The notes beneath the pieces are model-generated. The model made no database searches, was not told the origin of the DNA, and worked only from the letters and a program-made list of their open reading frames with translations. The position numbers were made by a program, and so were the translations under genes. Below, one piece after another: positions 23,188 to 33,825 of a stretch of DNA of 64,000 nucleotides; the first letter of the stretch is position 1, and the number at the start of each line of letters is the position of its first letter. Source of the DNA: Bactrocera neohumeralis (lineage: Eukaryota > Arthropoda > Insecta > Diptera > Tephritidae); contig NC_065921.1 of assembly GCF_024586455.1 (NCBI RefSeq), positions 64,295,528-64,359,527 of the forward strand. Reading direction: 5' to 3'.

Positions 23188-24294
23188 ACATCAGTATGTA
23201 TCAGTTGATATGATATTAGAGGTTTCCGCTTTTATTGGGATCTCCCACTTAAAGGAATTGCCATATCCCAGGCAGTTTTTTGTAAACAACTGGAACAAAA
23301 CTGGTTTATTATCCATAAAGCACTAGTATTTCATAAAAAAACTACAAGATAAAAAAAATTTTATATATTACTTGTTTTAAAATTTGGCATAAAAAAAATT
23401 GTCTTTAAAAACTAAAAAATAAAAAACACTTTGAGTAAAAGCTTTCAAAATTCTATGACAACTGACTTGCTTCTGTTCCTTTCTTGAAATTTTCTACACA
23501 CAGCAATTAACAACCCACAGCCAAAAAAACTTGCTTTTCAGAACTAAAGCTTGCTAGATTACGGCAACTACGCAGAAATATTATTTTTATTATTGGCAAA
23601 GGTCAAAAATGGTGAAAGAGAGATATATATCCCTAATGTGAGCATTGCCAATAAAAACAAAACTAAATTATGCGCCCTACCGCTTAGCAACAGCATAAAA
23701 TTTCTTCAGAAAAATGTCGTAAGCACTTCCTCAGAAATGAGAATGGCTCACAAGCCGAAAATAAAAGAGTGGAGGTCAATACATACTCTCACCGTGGAAG
23801 GCAAAAAGTGCTTAGCTGCCGAATTGGTTTGTTCGCTCCACCACAGCAGGGCTGCCAAAACAGCTGAGTGCTGCAAGACATCACAACTAACGGTACTAGA
23901 CAGCTGTTAGAAAAGGTCATAGCCAACAAATTGAAACTAGAAAATAACCACAACTAACGCTTTTTAAGCAAGTTGTTAAGACAATCCCTCTCTCGTTTCC
24001 CATACATATCAGAATGACGACTTTCTAACATATTTTTGCCATTTCGCTTTAAAATATTTTCCCTTTAGCCCGTGGGCTGCCTGCGTTCAACGCCGCAAAG
24101 TATGCTTTCAAAATAGTATAACTACAAAACACCGACTTGTTCTTATTGTTGTTGCTTAAGTGCTCATGTTGTTATACTTTTACCGCTATTGGTTTAAAAA
24201 TATTTTGTTGCAATAACTACTAAAATATCGAAACACAGTCAAAGCGGACTTGTTCATAATTATTGTTGTTGCAGTTTAGTAGTGCATTTGAAAA
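23188..24294. other. Unrecognised DNA
   Basis: 23300-23460 is very AT-rich. From 23550 to 24280 the sequence looks single-copy, with TTG/CAA repeats near 24140 and 24265. A 119-codon plus-strand frame (23551-23910) begins at a non-ATG codon and shows no domain. Confidence 0.35.
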
Positions 24295-25000
24295 CAAGTA
24301 AGGAAGGGCTGTTGTTACCGAACATTTTTACTCGCATGGTAAAATGATAATCGAGATTTCATTATTAACAATTTTTTCGTATTTGTGTGTTCCTCTTCCT
24401 CGTATTATTCTCAAAATAGCTTTATATTGTGTGTTCTGAACCATTTTGTTGCAATCAGGGTGTTAAGAAAACATTATATACCGAATTTCATTGAAATCGG
24501 TCTAGTAGTTCCTGAGATATGGTTTTTGGTCCATAAGTGGGCGACGCCACGCCCATTTTCAATTTTTAAAAAAAGCCTGGGTGCAGCTTCCTTCTTCAAT
24601 TTCTTCTGTAAAATTTAGTGTTTCTGACGTTTTTTTTAGTCGGTTAACGCACTTTTAGTGATTTTCAAAATAACCTTTGTATGGGAGGTGGGTGAGGTTA
24701 TTATCCGATTTCTTCCATTTTTGAACTGTATATGAAATGCCTGAAGGAAAGGACACTGTAAGTGTCCCGCCAAAAAACAGTGGCGCCCCTCCAAAAAAAA
24801 AATATCGAATATGTCCCGCATGCGATCCTTTGTGCCAAATTTCACTTTAATAAAGCTTAGTTATGCAACAACGTAAAGCGACATGATTTTCTAAAAGACC
24901 ATAATGATTGTTGTTGTTGCACGACGGACGGACAGACGGACGGACAGACGGACGGACAGACAGACATCCGGTTAAAACAGCTTTTAGTTTTAGGACTTAG
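24295..25000 (-). repeat. DINE-like family A copy, internally deleted
   Basis: In reverse orientation it begins with the family's 3' terminus CAAGTAAGGAAGGGCT and the remains of the stem-loop, then carries the blocks shared with 30441-31522 (GATTTCATTGAAATCGG-type, GGGCGACGCCACGCCC, CACTTTTAGTGATTTT). It ends in a GACGGACA microsatellite (about 24918-24965) plus CATCCGG and AGTTTTAGGACTTA. The TA tract and core between microsatellite and 5' end are missing. A private 17-bp hairpin (GGACACT and AGTGTCC arms, 24751-24767) sits in the middle. An unrelated TTG/CAA stretch lies just before the microsatellite. Confidence 0.8.
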
Positions 25001-25254
25001 TGGTTTCATTTTGAGAAAAAAATCCAACTAGCAAAGACAAGCATTGTTGGTAAGAGTGAGAGTAACAAAGCTGCAAGGTGGGACGAGGACTAGGAATCAA
25101 CGTATGACGTGTGCAGTTATTGTGGCAAAACAGTTTTGGGGAAAGGTTAACACTAAAAAGGGCACTTGAATTGACGCAAAATATTACGGTGGATAAGAGC
25201 CGGATAAAATTGTTATAGAAACTTACTGATTTTATTTTAGTGACGAAAGATTCA

Positions 25255-25640
25255 GCTCCTTGGTCAGTTATAAATCATGATGAAAGTCCGTATTTCTTTC
25301 CATAAGAAGGTTAAGTTCGAAGATGGGCATAATCGGCCCACTGCAACGCCCACAAAATGGCGGAAGCCAAAAACCTATAAAGTGTCATAACTGAGCCATA
25401 AATAAAGATATTAAAGTGAAACCTGGCAGAAAGCATCGTAAAATCGTAAAATTATAAAAAAACAAGTGTCAAAAAAATTTATAATTTTACGATAATTTTA
25501 CAAAGGTTATTTTGAAAATCACTAAAACTGCGTTAACCGACTAAAAAAAAACGTCAGAAACACTAAATTTTACAGAAGAAATTGAAGAAGGAAGCTGAAG
25601 GCGTTCTTTAAAAATGAAAATGGTATATAAAGCTCCTTTT
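25255..25640 (+). repeat. DINE-like family A fragment with palindromic filler
   Basis: 25270-25440 matches the left-central part of family A (GAAGGTTAAGTTCGAAGATGG, CACGCCCACAAAATGGCGG-type sequence) and 25500-25610 matches the right-central part (CAAAGGTTAT, GCGTTAACCGACTAA, ACGTCAGAAACACTAAA). The consensus stretch between them is missing. In its place is a filler containing a perfect 16-bp inverted repeat (25443-25458 and 25478-25493, arm ATCGTAAAATTATAAA). The copy lacks both family termini and faces the copy at 24295-25000 in inverted orientation. Confidence 0.75.
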
Positions 25641-25857
25641 AACACTCTAACTGGTGAGTTAAGTACGGTACTTTTTTCAATAGTCGTTTTTTTGACAGAT
25701 CACGGGTACACGACTCAATGACAAGCTGTCATTTTATTTTTCTTCAGTATTACAATTACATCTTGTATTTTGTTTATTTATTTAAATATGACCTGTATAT
25801 AAATTTACAGACAACAACAGAAACTAAGTGCTTAAGCCTTTGTCCCAATTCTTCAGT

Positions 25858-26530
25858 ATTGTTTGGCATTTCATCATGGAAAGACTAACGTTTGAACAAC
25901 GTTTACAAATCGCTCAACTTTATTTTGAAAATTCACCCTCCGTAAAGAATGTGTTTCGCGCGCTTCGCTCAGCTTATGGTCAACATAATCGGCCTACTGA
26001 GCGTACTATTCGCAACACCGTCACGCATCTTGAGACCCACCATTCATTATTCAATAATATTCGACCGAACAGACCACGTCTCACACGCAGTGAAGAAAAT
26101 ATAGCAGCCTTAGCAGAGAGTGCACATGAAGACCATGGTGAGTCAATTCGGCGCCGTTTGCAGCAACTCGGACTGACGTATGGAACGACTTGGCGCATTA
26201 TAGCTTGTGCAAGAACTGTAGTTCCAAGATGGTTTTAAGTTTTCTAGTCAACTTTTGTTCAGTGATGATGGCCCTCCTGGCAATGAGTATATAAACAAGC
26301 AAAATTTTCGCATATGGGACGAAGAGCATCCTGAAGAGATTCAAGAGCTGCGAATAATGTTCAACTACTCAGAGGAGATGGGTATATTTAATCCAAACAC
26401 GGCTTCTCTTTCAAATGCATTTCTAAATACTTGGATCACTCCGTCAGAGAGGCTATTCCTGCCGGCTGTTTCTCCGCTCACATATTGCCGAGATAAAAGG
26501 GGCAGTGAATTTTTTCACGTACGGGTTTAA
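25858..26530 (+). mobile_element. Tc1/mariner-like DDE transposon relic, copy 3
   Basis: From the ATG at 25876 the plus strand encodes MERLTFEQRLQIAQLYFEN, the first helix-turn-helix. RALRSAYGQHNRPTERTIRN, NIRPNRPRLTRSEENIAA and HGESIRRRLQQLGLTYGTTW follow, covering the paired DNA-binding region nearly intact for about 115 codons. After a frameshift near 26205, LLFSDD is followed by NEYINKQNFRIWDEEHPEE (about 26255-26345), the block around the first catalytic Asp. Beyond about 26350 the family match is lost, although a frame stays open to 26530. The catalytic C-terminal half is absent. The N-terminal half is the best preserved in the window. Confidence 0.75.
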
Positions 26531-26599
26531 GCTAAGCTTTAAGCTACCGGACTACTGTATTGTTTTTCAGGCAGAAGTGGCTGACTTACTGCTACGAAG

Positions 26600-27230
26600 T
26601 CGAGCTTCTTTCAATAAGCGTTATTATCGTTGAGTCCTCACTGGAAGTAACATGAAGCTACTTCATCATCAAATTCGTTTGGGTGCCTGACCATAACGGA
26701 GTCCCTGGAGACTGCAAAGCAGATGTGCTATCAAGACGAAGCACTCGTAGCCCGCTCACATCTGAGTGAGAACGAGTCGGATCTCCGCTGTCATCTTGCG
26801 CTCCAGCACCAGACCTATGGACCTCACATGCGGGTAACAGGCGTTTGTTGACGACCAGCTCCTGGGCGACAGCAAAATCTTTCTAGCTCGGAGTAGAACT
26901 TAGGAGATTTAAAGAACTACCTGGTTTTAGCAAAGTTCATCTTTCAGCACTTGTAGGAGTCCTTACTGGTCATTGTCTAAAAGGCATTCATGGTCTAAGT
27001 TTACAAATCTCGTCGAACTGAAATTGTCAAATTGAAAAAGGTAAGATTCAAACAATCAAATATTTTTTCCTACATTGTTCCAGTCTCCAGTTTTTGATAG
27101 AGTAAGGCTGAAACATCTTCGCAGCCATACCTTCGGCAAACCGCATAGGCGATACTGACATTGGACGCCTCAACAAATTAGTGATCGGCTCAAAGCGATT
27201 TGTCTATTTATAAAGATATTTAGGATCAAT
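26600..27230 (+). pseudogene. RNase H-type non-LTR retrotransposon 3' relic
   Basis: The plus strand encodes FIKFVWVPDHNGVPGDCKAD (about 26668-26725), the RNase H W-V-P-G-H-x-x-(I/V)-x-G-(N/D)-x-x-AD block with GH changed to DH. RRSTRSPLTSE and an ERVGSPLSSC-like stretch follow. Near 26930-26985 the VGVLTGHC-like block appears. About 27165-27220 encodes DIGRLNKLVIGSKRFVYL, the terminal block shared with the copies at 4100-4705 and 60950-61500. Stops and frameshifts are frequent. Confidence 0.66.
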
Positions 27231-27420
27231 TTTATAGGAATTGTAGACACAAACAAACCGGTGTTATAAGCTATCCAAATGACATTCCTATTAGGATCAG
27301 CCATTTAACCTAACCTAAATGGATTTACTAAGTAATTCTTCAAAAGCGTTCCACTGTGCCCCGCACCCCAGAATTCTCAGCTTATTGACCGCTCTTCTAT
27401 GGAAATGACCACAACCAGAG
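27231..27420. other. Unrecognised spacer
   Basis: Contains AACCTAACCTAA near 27306-27317 and no coding signal. Confidence 0.3.
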
Positions 27421-27421
27421 C

Positions 27422-27610
27422 ATGCCACTGCTATTCCTTCTTTTAGCCATCGCCTGGAATGCTGCCACACCGCTGCGGAGTATAAAACGTCGTATTGTTG
27501 GCAAACGAGCTCGCTCCCCCCGACTCACCTCACACACCGGCAATCTCGTTCGCGACTGCATTTGCAGCTCCGCCCGCTGCACATGTCCAAATTGCGCGTT
27601 TCTAGCATAA
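27422..27610 (+). CDS. candidate 62-residue cysteine-rich secreted peptide
   Basis: The ATG at 27422 opens an uninterrupted 62-codon frame to TAA. Residues 1-15 (MPLLFLLLAIAWNAA) look like a classical signal peptide with a likely cleavage before TPLRS. The next 25 residues are strongly basic and include KRR and GKRAR, which resemble prohormone-convertase sites. The C-terminus, DCICSSARCTCPNCAFLA, has five cysteines in C-x-C, C-x-C and C-x-x-C spacing, as in metal-binding or disulphide-rich peptides. The frame is richer in G+C than its AT-rich surroundings. An overlapping upstream ATG in another frame (27400) and a TATA-like GTATAAAA inside the ORF (about 27480) are awkward for this start. I recognise no family, and chance remains possible. 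Confidence 0.25.
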   Translation: MPLLFLLLAIAWNAATPLRSIKRRIVGKRARSPRLTSHTGNLVRDCICSSARCTCPNCAFLA

Positions 27611-28600
27611 ATTCATTGATTTCACAATCCTTTGTTTTCGCCTCGCGTCACATATGAATGTACTGCCGCACACAGCCACCCAGCTCACACATACATGCTC
27701 ATATGCACTCACTGGCCTGCCAATTTGTATTTTTGGTTAAGTGAATTTGCGCTGCTGCTCATATTTGCTTTACTTTATTTGATTATTTTATTTTTGGAGC
27801 ATTTTTATTGTTGTTGGATAAAGCTACCAGATGACTGCGAAGTAGTTGTTGCCACACGCGCATACACATGCATACATATCTAATATTCTGGCTTTTTCGC
27901 CGGCTACGTCATGCAGCCAAGTGTTGGAAAAATTAAAATAAAATTCTATGAGACAGCAAAAAAGTTCGGAAAACTATACAACAACAACACGATTTTTTTA
28001 TTGTTGGTGTAATTTTGAAAAAAAACACTACTTTTACTCTTACAAGTCCATACAAGCCAAAATTGCACAGAAAATTAAAAAATAAAAGTGAAGGAAAAAA
28101 GAAACCCAACAACAAAAAGCATTGCATTGGGTACATCCGATTTTCTCCTTTCCGTTTAGACAGCAGTTGCAGTTCACCGAAAAAGCCATGCATGCCAAAT
28201 GAAGCCATAATTTTTAGGCCACGGTAGCAAAAATCTCATGCAAAATTCACGAGTATGAATTTTTTGTTGGACTCTCCTGTAGTGCTCAACTGATTTTAAC
28301 ACACCAAAACTCTTCTCTGGCTTGGCCAACGAGCCGCCTGCAGTTATGACTGCTCATACTCACTTTTTCGTATCTTCTTTCTTTTCTCCCTCTTTTATTG
28401 CCAAAATTTATGGTTTGATCGAGTTTTACTGGAAATTCGCACAAATTTGTGTGAATTAAGACACCCTTTGGGCCTATTTGCTGTGTCAAAATTTATGATT
28501 TTTTATTGAAAGTGGTAGCTTAGGTGTAGAAGCTTAAAGAATGTGTTTGCAATAGGCGAAAAATTGGAGATAAGACTCTACTGTGGTGAGCAGTTTTACG
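27611..28600. other. Apparently unique DNA
   Basis: Single-copy-like, with CA-containing motifs near 27665-27710 and 27850-27880 and A-rich runs near 28015-28110. Frames on both strands are compositional. No transposon signature. Confidence 0.35.
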
Positions 28601-28639
28601 AATGGATCAAAACTTGGAGGGAGTTAGCGGAGGAGTACC

Positions 28640-29010
28640 GAACTTTCCATCAGCTCCATTCCAGGCTTCTTGACTAATCCAGCGTCTTCCAAGCAGAAGT
28701 AGATATCATAAAGCTAGCAAAAGATCTACTGTTCCAGAGAGTACAACCTCCTTGAAAGAGGTGACTATCTACTCCGATATTAGGGCAGTGATGTAGCATT
28801 AAGGTGACTGGTTTGGGCCAAGCCACAGCGGTATTGTAAGAAACGGTATGGCTGATACCTAGGATAACAACTTTAGTCTCAATATCTGCGATATGAGAAC
28901 AGACAGGAGCTGCGTTGTCTTCCTTTGATTCACTGATCGACTGATCAAGCCAACTCAGCAAGTCTTGGTAAACTAGCTGAGCGCACACAGGTTCTTCCAA
29001 AGGACTGTAC
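28640..29010 (+). pseudogene. RNase H domain relic of a non-LTR retrotransposon
   Basis: The plus strand reads SSVFQAEVDIIKLAKDLLFQ (about 28680-28735), the RNase H block carrying the conserved Glu of (F/C)QAE. About 28760-28780 encodes TIYSD, the catalytic Asp block, and after a frameshift GPSHSGIVRNGMADT (about 28812-28860) is the GHSGI-x-x-NE-x-AD block. Expected residues are partly replaced (PGH to PSH, NE to NG). It is a fragment of the same broad retroelement group as 15786-16330 and 26600-27230. Confidence 0.6.
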
Positions 29011-29504
29011 ATAACAAGCAAAGCGTTGAGGAATCAGCCATCTAAACTATCATATCGACTTTAATGACCTTAAGCTTTTTCAGCGAATTCACTTTAATGA
29101 CATTAATTGACTAAAGCTTCTTTCGAGGGTTGGCTAATTGAATTTCGGTAAAAAGAGAGAGCCATAGGGAGCCTCACCTTGCAAGCAGCAAGGACGATGT
29201 TTTGTTAGAAAGTCTTTACTTTGAGAACCCTATTTCAGTTGTACTAGTAAAATACGAAAACTGAAAAACTTTACATGACCCCTCTCACGAATTTTGGATC
29301 AATTCTACATACAATATAATGGTTTTGACAAAATAACACAGGATTGGAATTAAATACAGGGTGTCCTTAACGCATGATTTAAATTTACTTACCTATATCA
29401 TATATGTGTGTATTTTATTAAAAACTAAGTTATCAAATTGAAACTCAGTAAATGGGACTCATGGGCTAAAAACTCTCATACAATGGTCGTAACCCTCGTA
29501 AATG
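29011..29504. other. Unrecognised DNA
   Basis: ACAGGGTGTCC near 29356-29366 resembles the outer end of some DDE transposons but has no partner nearby. Confidence 0.3.
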
Positions 29505-29725
29505 GTTCTATGTACACAACTCCTCAACTACTTAAGGCACAATAACCAAATTTGCTTAGTTTAAATAATATAAGCACTCCTACCGACAGTGTAAAAATTT
29601 ATGAAATCGGAAAATAACCCCGCTCACTCCTTAAATAAAGGTAGTGTTCAACACTACATAAAGCGCAATAAATCAGTAACTAAATACGCTAGCGATATTA
29701 AGTTGTACGGAAGAACTTTACTATA
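29505..29725 (+). repeat. Fragment of the diverged DINE-like subfamily seen at 59.5 kb
   Basis: Several blocks align with 60035-60200: ACCAAATTTGCT, CTACCGACAGTG, GATGAAATCGGA/ATGAAATCGGA, ATAACCCCGCTC, AATCAATAACTAAATACGCC versus its close variant here. Both termini and the GTCY microsatellite are absent. Confidence 0.62.
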
Positions 29726-30440
29726 CCGTCCCAAGATTTATTTTTCATTATATAGAGCAAAAGTTGTTTTAAATAAACTAAATTATTGTTCAGTTCTATT
29801 CATTAAACGATAACAAAAGGGTTGCAAACTGTCAAATAATCAGTGTTACCTTATCAACATCTTTTGTAAATGAACTGAAAGAAATAAAGTAAACAGATTG
29901 TACCCCAAATACGGGAATCAGAAACCCTAAAAAATAATACATATATAAAGAAATTATTCCAACTTAATAAAACAAAAGTTTTTTATGGCTTGTATGTACA
30001 TAAATCTTAATGCTTCTAATAATTTAGTAAAGGGATCCTCATGTCTGTTGACAACATCTTTTCGCCAAACGTATTCAAGGTTCAAATCCGCTAAGTTTTC
30101 GAGATTTTTATAATTATCATACGGGAATCCACGCAAAAAAATCTTTTTTATAACACGCTACTGTCACAAATGTATTGTTCGGATCACTGTGGTTTGTACC
30201 TCGACGGTCATACCCGTGATTCGTTAAACAATCATACATCTTCTAACAATCAGTGCTAATGATTGTACCTGGCGCAACTTGTTCTTTTTTTATTAAGAAT
30301 ATGAGCACCTGCGCAGACCTGACATTTTCCTGACATTATCGTCGCTGCCATCTTCCACCAACCCCAATCCCCAGTGACCTTCCACCCTCTTGCCTGAAAT
30401 GAGAAAAACATATAAGTAATTAATTATCTAATATTGTTAA
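29726..30440. other. Unrecognised DNA
   Basis: A minus-strand frame (29954-30157) stays open for about 68 codons and includes EYVWRKDVVNRHEDPF, but it has no in-frame ATG near its start. No family was recognised. Confidence 0.3.
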
Positions 30441-31522
30441 TTTTTATACTCTCGCAACAAACACAGGATTAAGGAGAGTATTATAGTTTTGTTCACATAA
30501 CGGTTGTTTGTAAGTCCTAAAACTAAAAGAGTCAGATATAGGGTTATATATACCAAAGTGATCAGAGTGGCGAGTAGAGTTGAAATCGGATGTCTGTCTG
30601 TCCGTCCGTCCGTCTGTCCATCCGTCCGTGCAAGCTGTAACTTGAGTAAAAATTGAGATATCATGATGAAACTTGATACACGTATTTCTTGGCTCCATAA
30701 GTAGGTTAGGTTCGAAGATGGGCAAAATCGACCAACTGCCACGCCCACAAAATGGCGGAAGCCGAAAACTTAGAAAGTGTCATAACTAAGCCATAAATAA
30801 AGATGTTATAGTAAAATTTGGCACAAAGGATCGCATTAGGGTGGGGCTTATTTGGACGTAATTTTTTGGAAAAGTGGGCGTGGCCCCGCCTCCTACTAAG
30901 TTTTTTGTACATATCTCGGAAACTACTATAGCTATGTCAACCAAAGTCTACAGAGTCGTTTCCTTCAGGCATTTCCATGTACAGTTCAAAAATGGAAGAA
31001 ATCGGATAATAACCATGCCCACCTCCCATACAAAGGTTATGTTGAAAATCACTAAAAGTGAGTTAACCGACTAACAAAAAACGTCAGAAACACTAAATTT
31101 TACAGAAGAAATGGCAGAAGGAAGCTGCACCCAGGCTTTTTTTAAAAATTGAAAATGGGCGTGGCCTCGCCCACTTATGGACCAAAAACCATATCTCAGG
31201 AACTACTCAACCGATTTCAATGAAATTCGGTATATAATATTTTCTTAACACCCTGATGACATGTGCGAAATATGGGTGAAATCGGTTCACAACCACGCCT
31301 TCTTCCAATATAACGCTATTTTGAATTCCATCTGATGCCTTCCCTGTATAATATACGAGTATACATTAGGAAATGAAAATACAATTCAATACTCAAAGTA
31401 CACAAATTGATCTAATCTAATTAATTTTACAGCAAAATAAAAAAATATGTAAATTATTATCACTTTATCATGCGAGAGTGTAAAATGTTCGGTGACACCC
31501 GAGCTTAGCCCTTCCTTACTTG
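30441..31522 (+). repeat. DINE-like family A, near-complete copy
   Basis: It begins TTTTTATACTCTCGC. The same 14 bases return inverted near the right end (GCGAGAGTGTAAAA, 31472-31485, one mismatch), so the element has subterminal inverted repeats. After the left end come a TATATA tract, a core (CCAAAGTGATCAGAGTGGCG) and a GTCY microsatellite (about 30590-30630), the order known for mini-me/DINE-1 elements. The right end carries a stem-loop (GTTCGG and CCGAGC arms) followed by TTAGCCCTTCCTTACTTG. Several overlapping open frames inside are products of the repeat, not genes. It is about 1.08 kb. Attribution to Helitron/Helentron derivatives is an inference from this architecture. Confidence 0.85.
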
Positions 31523-31537
31523 TTAATCTTACCTTTA

Positions 31538-31850
31538 TTAAATTTTAATTTTCAAAATTTGCTTTTGTCGATTTATACCTTTTTGCCAGGGCCACCAATT
31601 TTGCTTGCCGCTTCCGCCACATATAGAAGCGCTAGATAAAATATTATTTTTTCGGACTTCCTCCTGCGACCAGTGAAATGCGTAGCAAAATAACACATAA
31701 AATATTTGGGCCAAAGGTATTTTAGCGTTCTCGAACCAACTCCTCTTGGACGGAGATATACCGAACGCTACCTTGCGGCATCTAAACGTACCGACGCACA
31801 TAGGAGCATTTGGTCTCAAAAACCGTACAGAATTATTTAAAATGATTTTA
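31538..31850 (-). pseudogene. Merlin-like (IS1016-type) transposase relic
   Basis: A minus-strand frame contains GTFRCRKVAFGISPSKRSWF, then ENAKIPLAQIFYVLFCYAFH and WSQEEVRKN. This matches the start of Merlin/IS1016-type transposases, where a (W/F)RCRK segment is followed by S-(V/I)-R-x-G-(T/S)-(W/F)-F, a K-L-P-L-x-x-I-(V/L) helix and a Y/F-W-S stretch. The DDE core should come later and is missing: after about 31650 the frame carries SICGGSG and a Lys/Gln-rich tail with no catalytic motif. No terminal repeats were identified. Family assignment is by memory of motif layout. Confidence 0.5.
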
Positions 31851-32489
31851 TGAATAAAAATGCATGATTGAGTATAATAAAACAATATACTAAAACAAAA
31901 AACAAGTGAGAAAGGGCTAATTTCGTCTTTGGACGATATCAAATAATATCGTAATTCATAGTATCAATCTTAATTATTGTTCGTATACATAAAGTATACA
32001 TTTTTAAATACGAATTGGTCAGAGGAGTTCGAAAATTGGACTAGAATATTTCACTTGCCATATTCGGTTAAAATACATTTTTTTTTATTTTAATTTTTTT
32101 TTTTAATTCAATTTAATATTAGTTTTATTCCAAAGTGTTATCCTGAATAAATTCAAACCCCAACCCGTGGCCACTCATCGTCAATGCCATGATATAACCT
32201 TACTTTCGCCGCTAGTGCTCTTATTTTCCCACCCAAATCACACCTTGTCGCCGTACGAGCGCGACAATTCATATTATTTTGATGAATGTTTGGAATTTAA
32301 TTGACGAATGAGTTTTTAAGCTGTGCCAGCAGAGTGCGATGAAAAACAAACGTGTCAAAAGAGGGGGTATGAAGAGCAGAAAAAAAATTTCAAACCCTAT
32401 GTGGGCAAGCAAAAAAATAAAAACCGTTATAACAAAATGTCGGTAATAATTGCTGAATGAGTGCAACCAGCCGTTGTTGTTATTCATAG
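31851..32489. other. Unrecognised AT-rich DNA
   Basis: Contains CAAGTGAGAAAGGGCTAA near 31902-31919, which resembles the 3' terminus of family A, but no further match follows. 32085-32110 is a T-rich run. Confidence 0.3.
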
Positions 32490-33395
32490 TTTTTATACTC
32501 TCAATGTTGCTAACGAGAGTATTATAGATAGTTTTGTTCACATAACGGTTGTTTGTAAGTCCTAAAAAGAGTCAGATATAGGGTTATATATACCAAAGTG
32601 ATCAGGGCGACGAGTAGAGTTCCGGATGTAATTTTTTTGTCCGTCCGTCTGTCCGTCCGTCGTCTGTCCGTCCGTCCGTTCAAGCTGTAACTTGAGTAAA
32701 AATTGAGATATCATGATGAAACTTGGGACACGTATTCCACGCCCACAAAATGGCGGAAACCGAAAACCTATAAAGTGTCATAACTAAGCCATAAATAAAG
32801 ATATTAAAGTGAAATTTGGCACAAAGGATCGCATTAGGGAGGGGCATATTTGGACCCAATTGTTTTATGGCCCCGCCCCTACTAAGTTTTTTGTACATAT
32901 CTCGGAAACTACTATAGCTATGTCAACCAAACTCTCAACCGTTTTTTTAAGGCATTTCCATATACAGTTCAAAAATGGAAGAAATCGGATAATAACCATG
33001 CCTACCTCCCATACAAAGGTTATTGAAAATCACTAAAAGTGCGTTAACCGACTCATAAAAAACGTCAGAAACACTAAATTTTACGGAAGAAGTGGCAGAA
33101 GGAAGCTGCATCCAGGCTTTTTTTAAAAATTGCAGGCGTGGCGCCGCCCATTCCCGAACCATATCTCCTAGACCGATTTCAATGTTTCTTAAACCCTGAT
33201 GACATGTACGAAATTTCGGTTCACAAACTTCTAATATAAAGCTATTTTGATTGATTTAATACGAGTATAAACATTAGGAACCAATGATGATAGCGGAATA
33301 AAACTTTACAAAAATACGGTATTTGAAAAATATTTAATGACGAATTTTTTCGATTATCACTTTACCATGCAGTATTTTACTTAGCCCTTCCTTAT
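32490..33395 (+). repeat. DINE-like family A copy with small deletions
   Basis: It starts TTTTATACTCTC, carries TTATATATACCAAAGTGATC and a GTCY microsatellite (about 32637-32683), and ends TTAGCCCTTCCTTATG. Relative to the copies at 30441 and 51844 it lacks a block after the microsatellite (the GAAGGTTAAGTTCG region) and several smaller segments. The terminal stem-loop and inverted subterminal repeat near 33370-33385 are eroded. Confidence 0.82.
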
Positions 33396-33825
33396 GTTTA
33401 GAGTTTGTTTTACTTTAATTTTTTGTAGCATATTTTAAATCATTTTGATTTTTTATTCTTCTTTATCTTTCTTATTTTTATTTATTTTTTCATATTTTTC
33501 CATTGTGTACACTTTGTCGCCAGTTGTTTGACTGACTGGCTGGCGGCCTGACATCAATATGCCGGTTATAAATTTTTAGCAGTCACGTGAGTGATGAGTG
33601 ACATGTGAGGATTTATATTCGCCGCTCGAATGGTAGCTGTCGATGAGAGTAGAATGTGGAATTCAGACAGTAGTGAGGTTATGTAGGTAGTAGAAATGAA
33701 AAGTATCTGCAATATGTGTAGGTGATTAAAGGTGTTCTCTATACTGAAGGTGGTCAATATACTAATGGCTGTAGCAATAAAAGATATTAAGACATGGAAA
33801 ATGTTTAATGGAAACAAGAAAAAAC
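33396..33825. other. Unrecognised DNA
   Basis: T-rich from 33410 to 33500, then apparently unique sequence. A minus-strand frame (33566-33817) has no recognised domain. Confidence 0.3.

Noticed and set aside
24295..25640. Two related repeats flanking 250 bp, considered as an LTR pair
   Set aside because: They are in inverted, not direct, orientation, lack TG...CA ends and represent different parts of family A.
30079..30089. GGTTCAAATCC, matching a tRNA B box
   Set aside because: No A box at the right distance and no cloverleaf arms; it lies in an open frame with ordinary composition.
30437..30748. Overlapping minus-strand open frames of 90-103 codons with TDGQTDGRTDRQ-type repeats, also at 51774-52153
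   Set aside because: They are translations of the GTCY microsatellite and flanks of DINE-like family A; the same frames recur in other copies with shifts.
31902..31919. CAAGTGAGAAAGGGCTAA, resembling the family A terminus in reverse
   Set aside because: No further family A sequence follows, so it could be chance.
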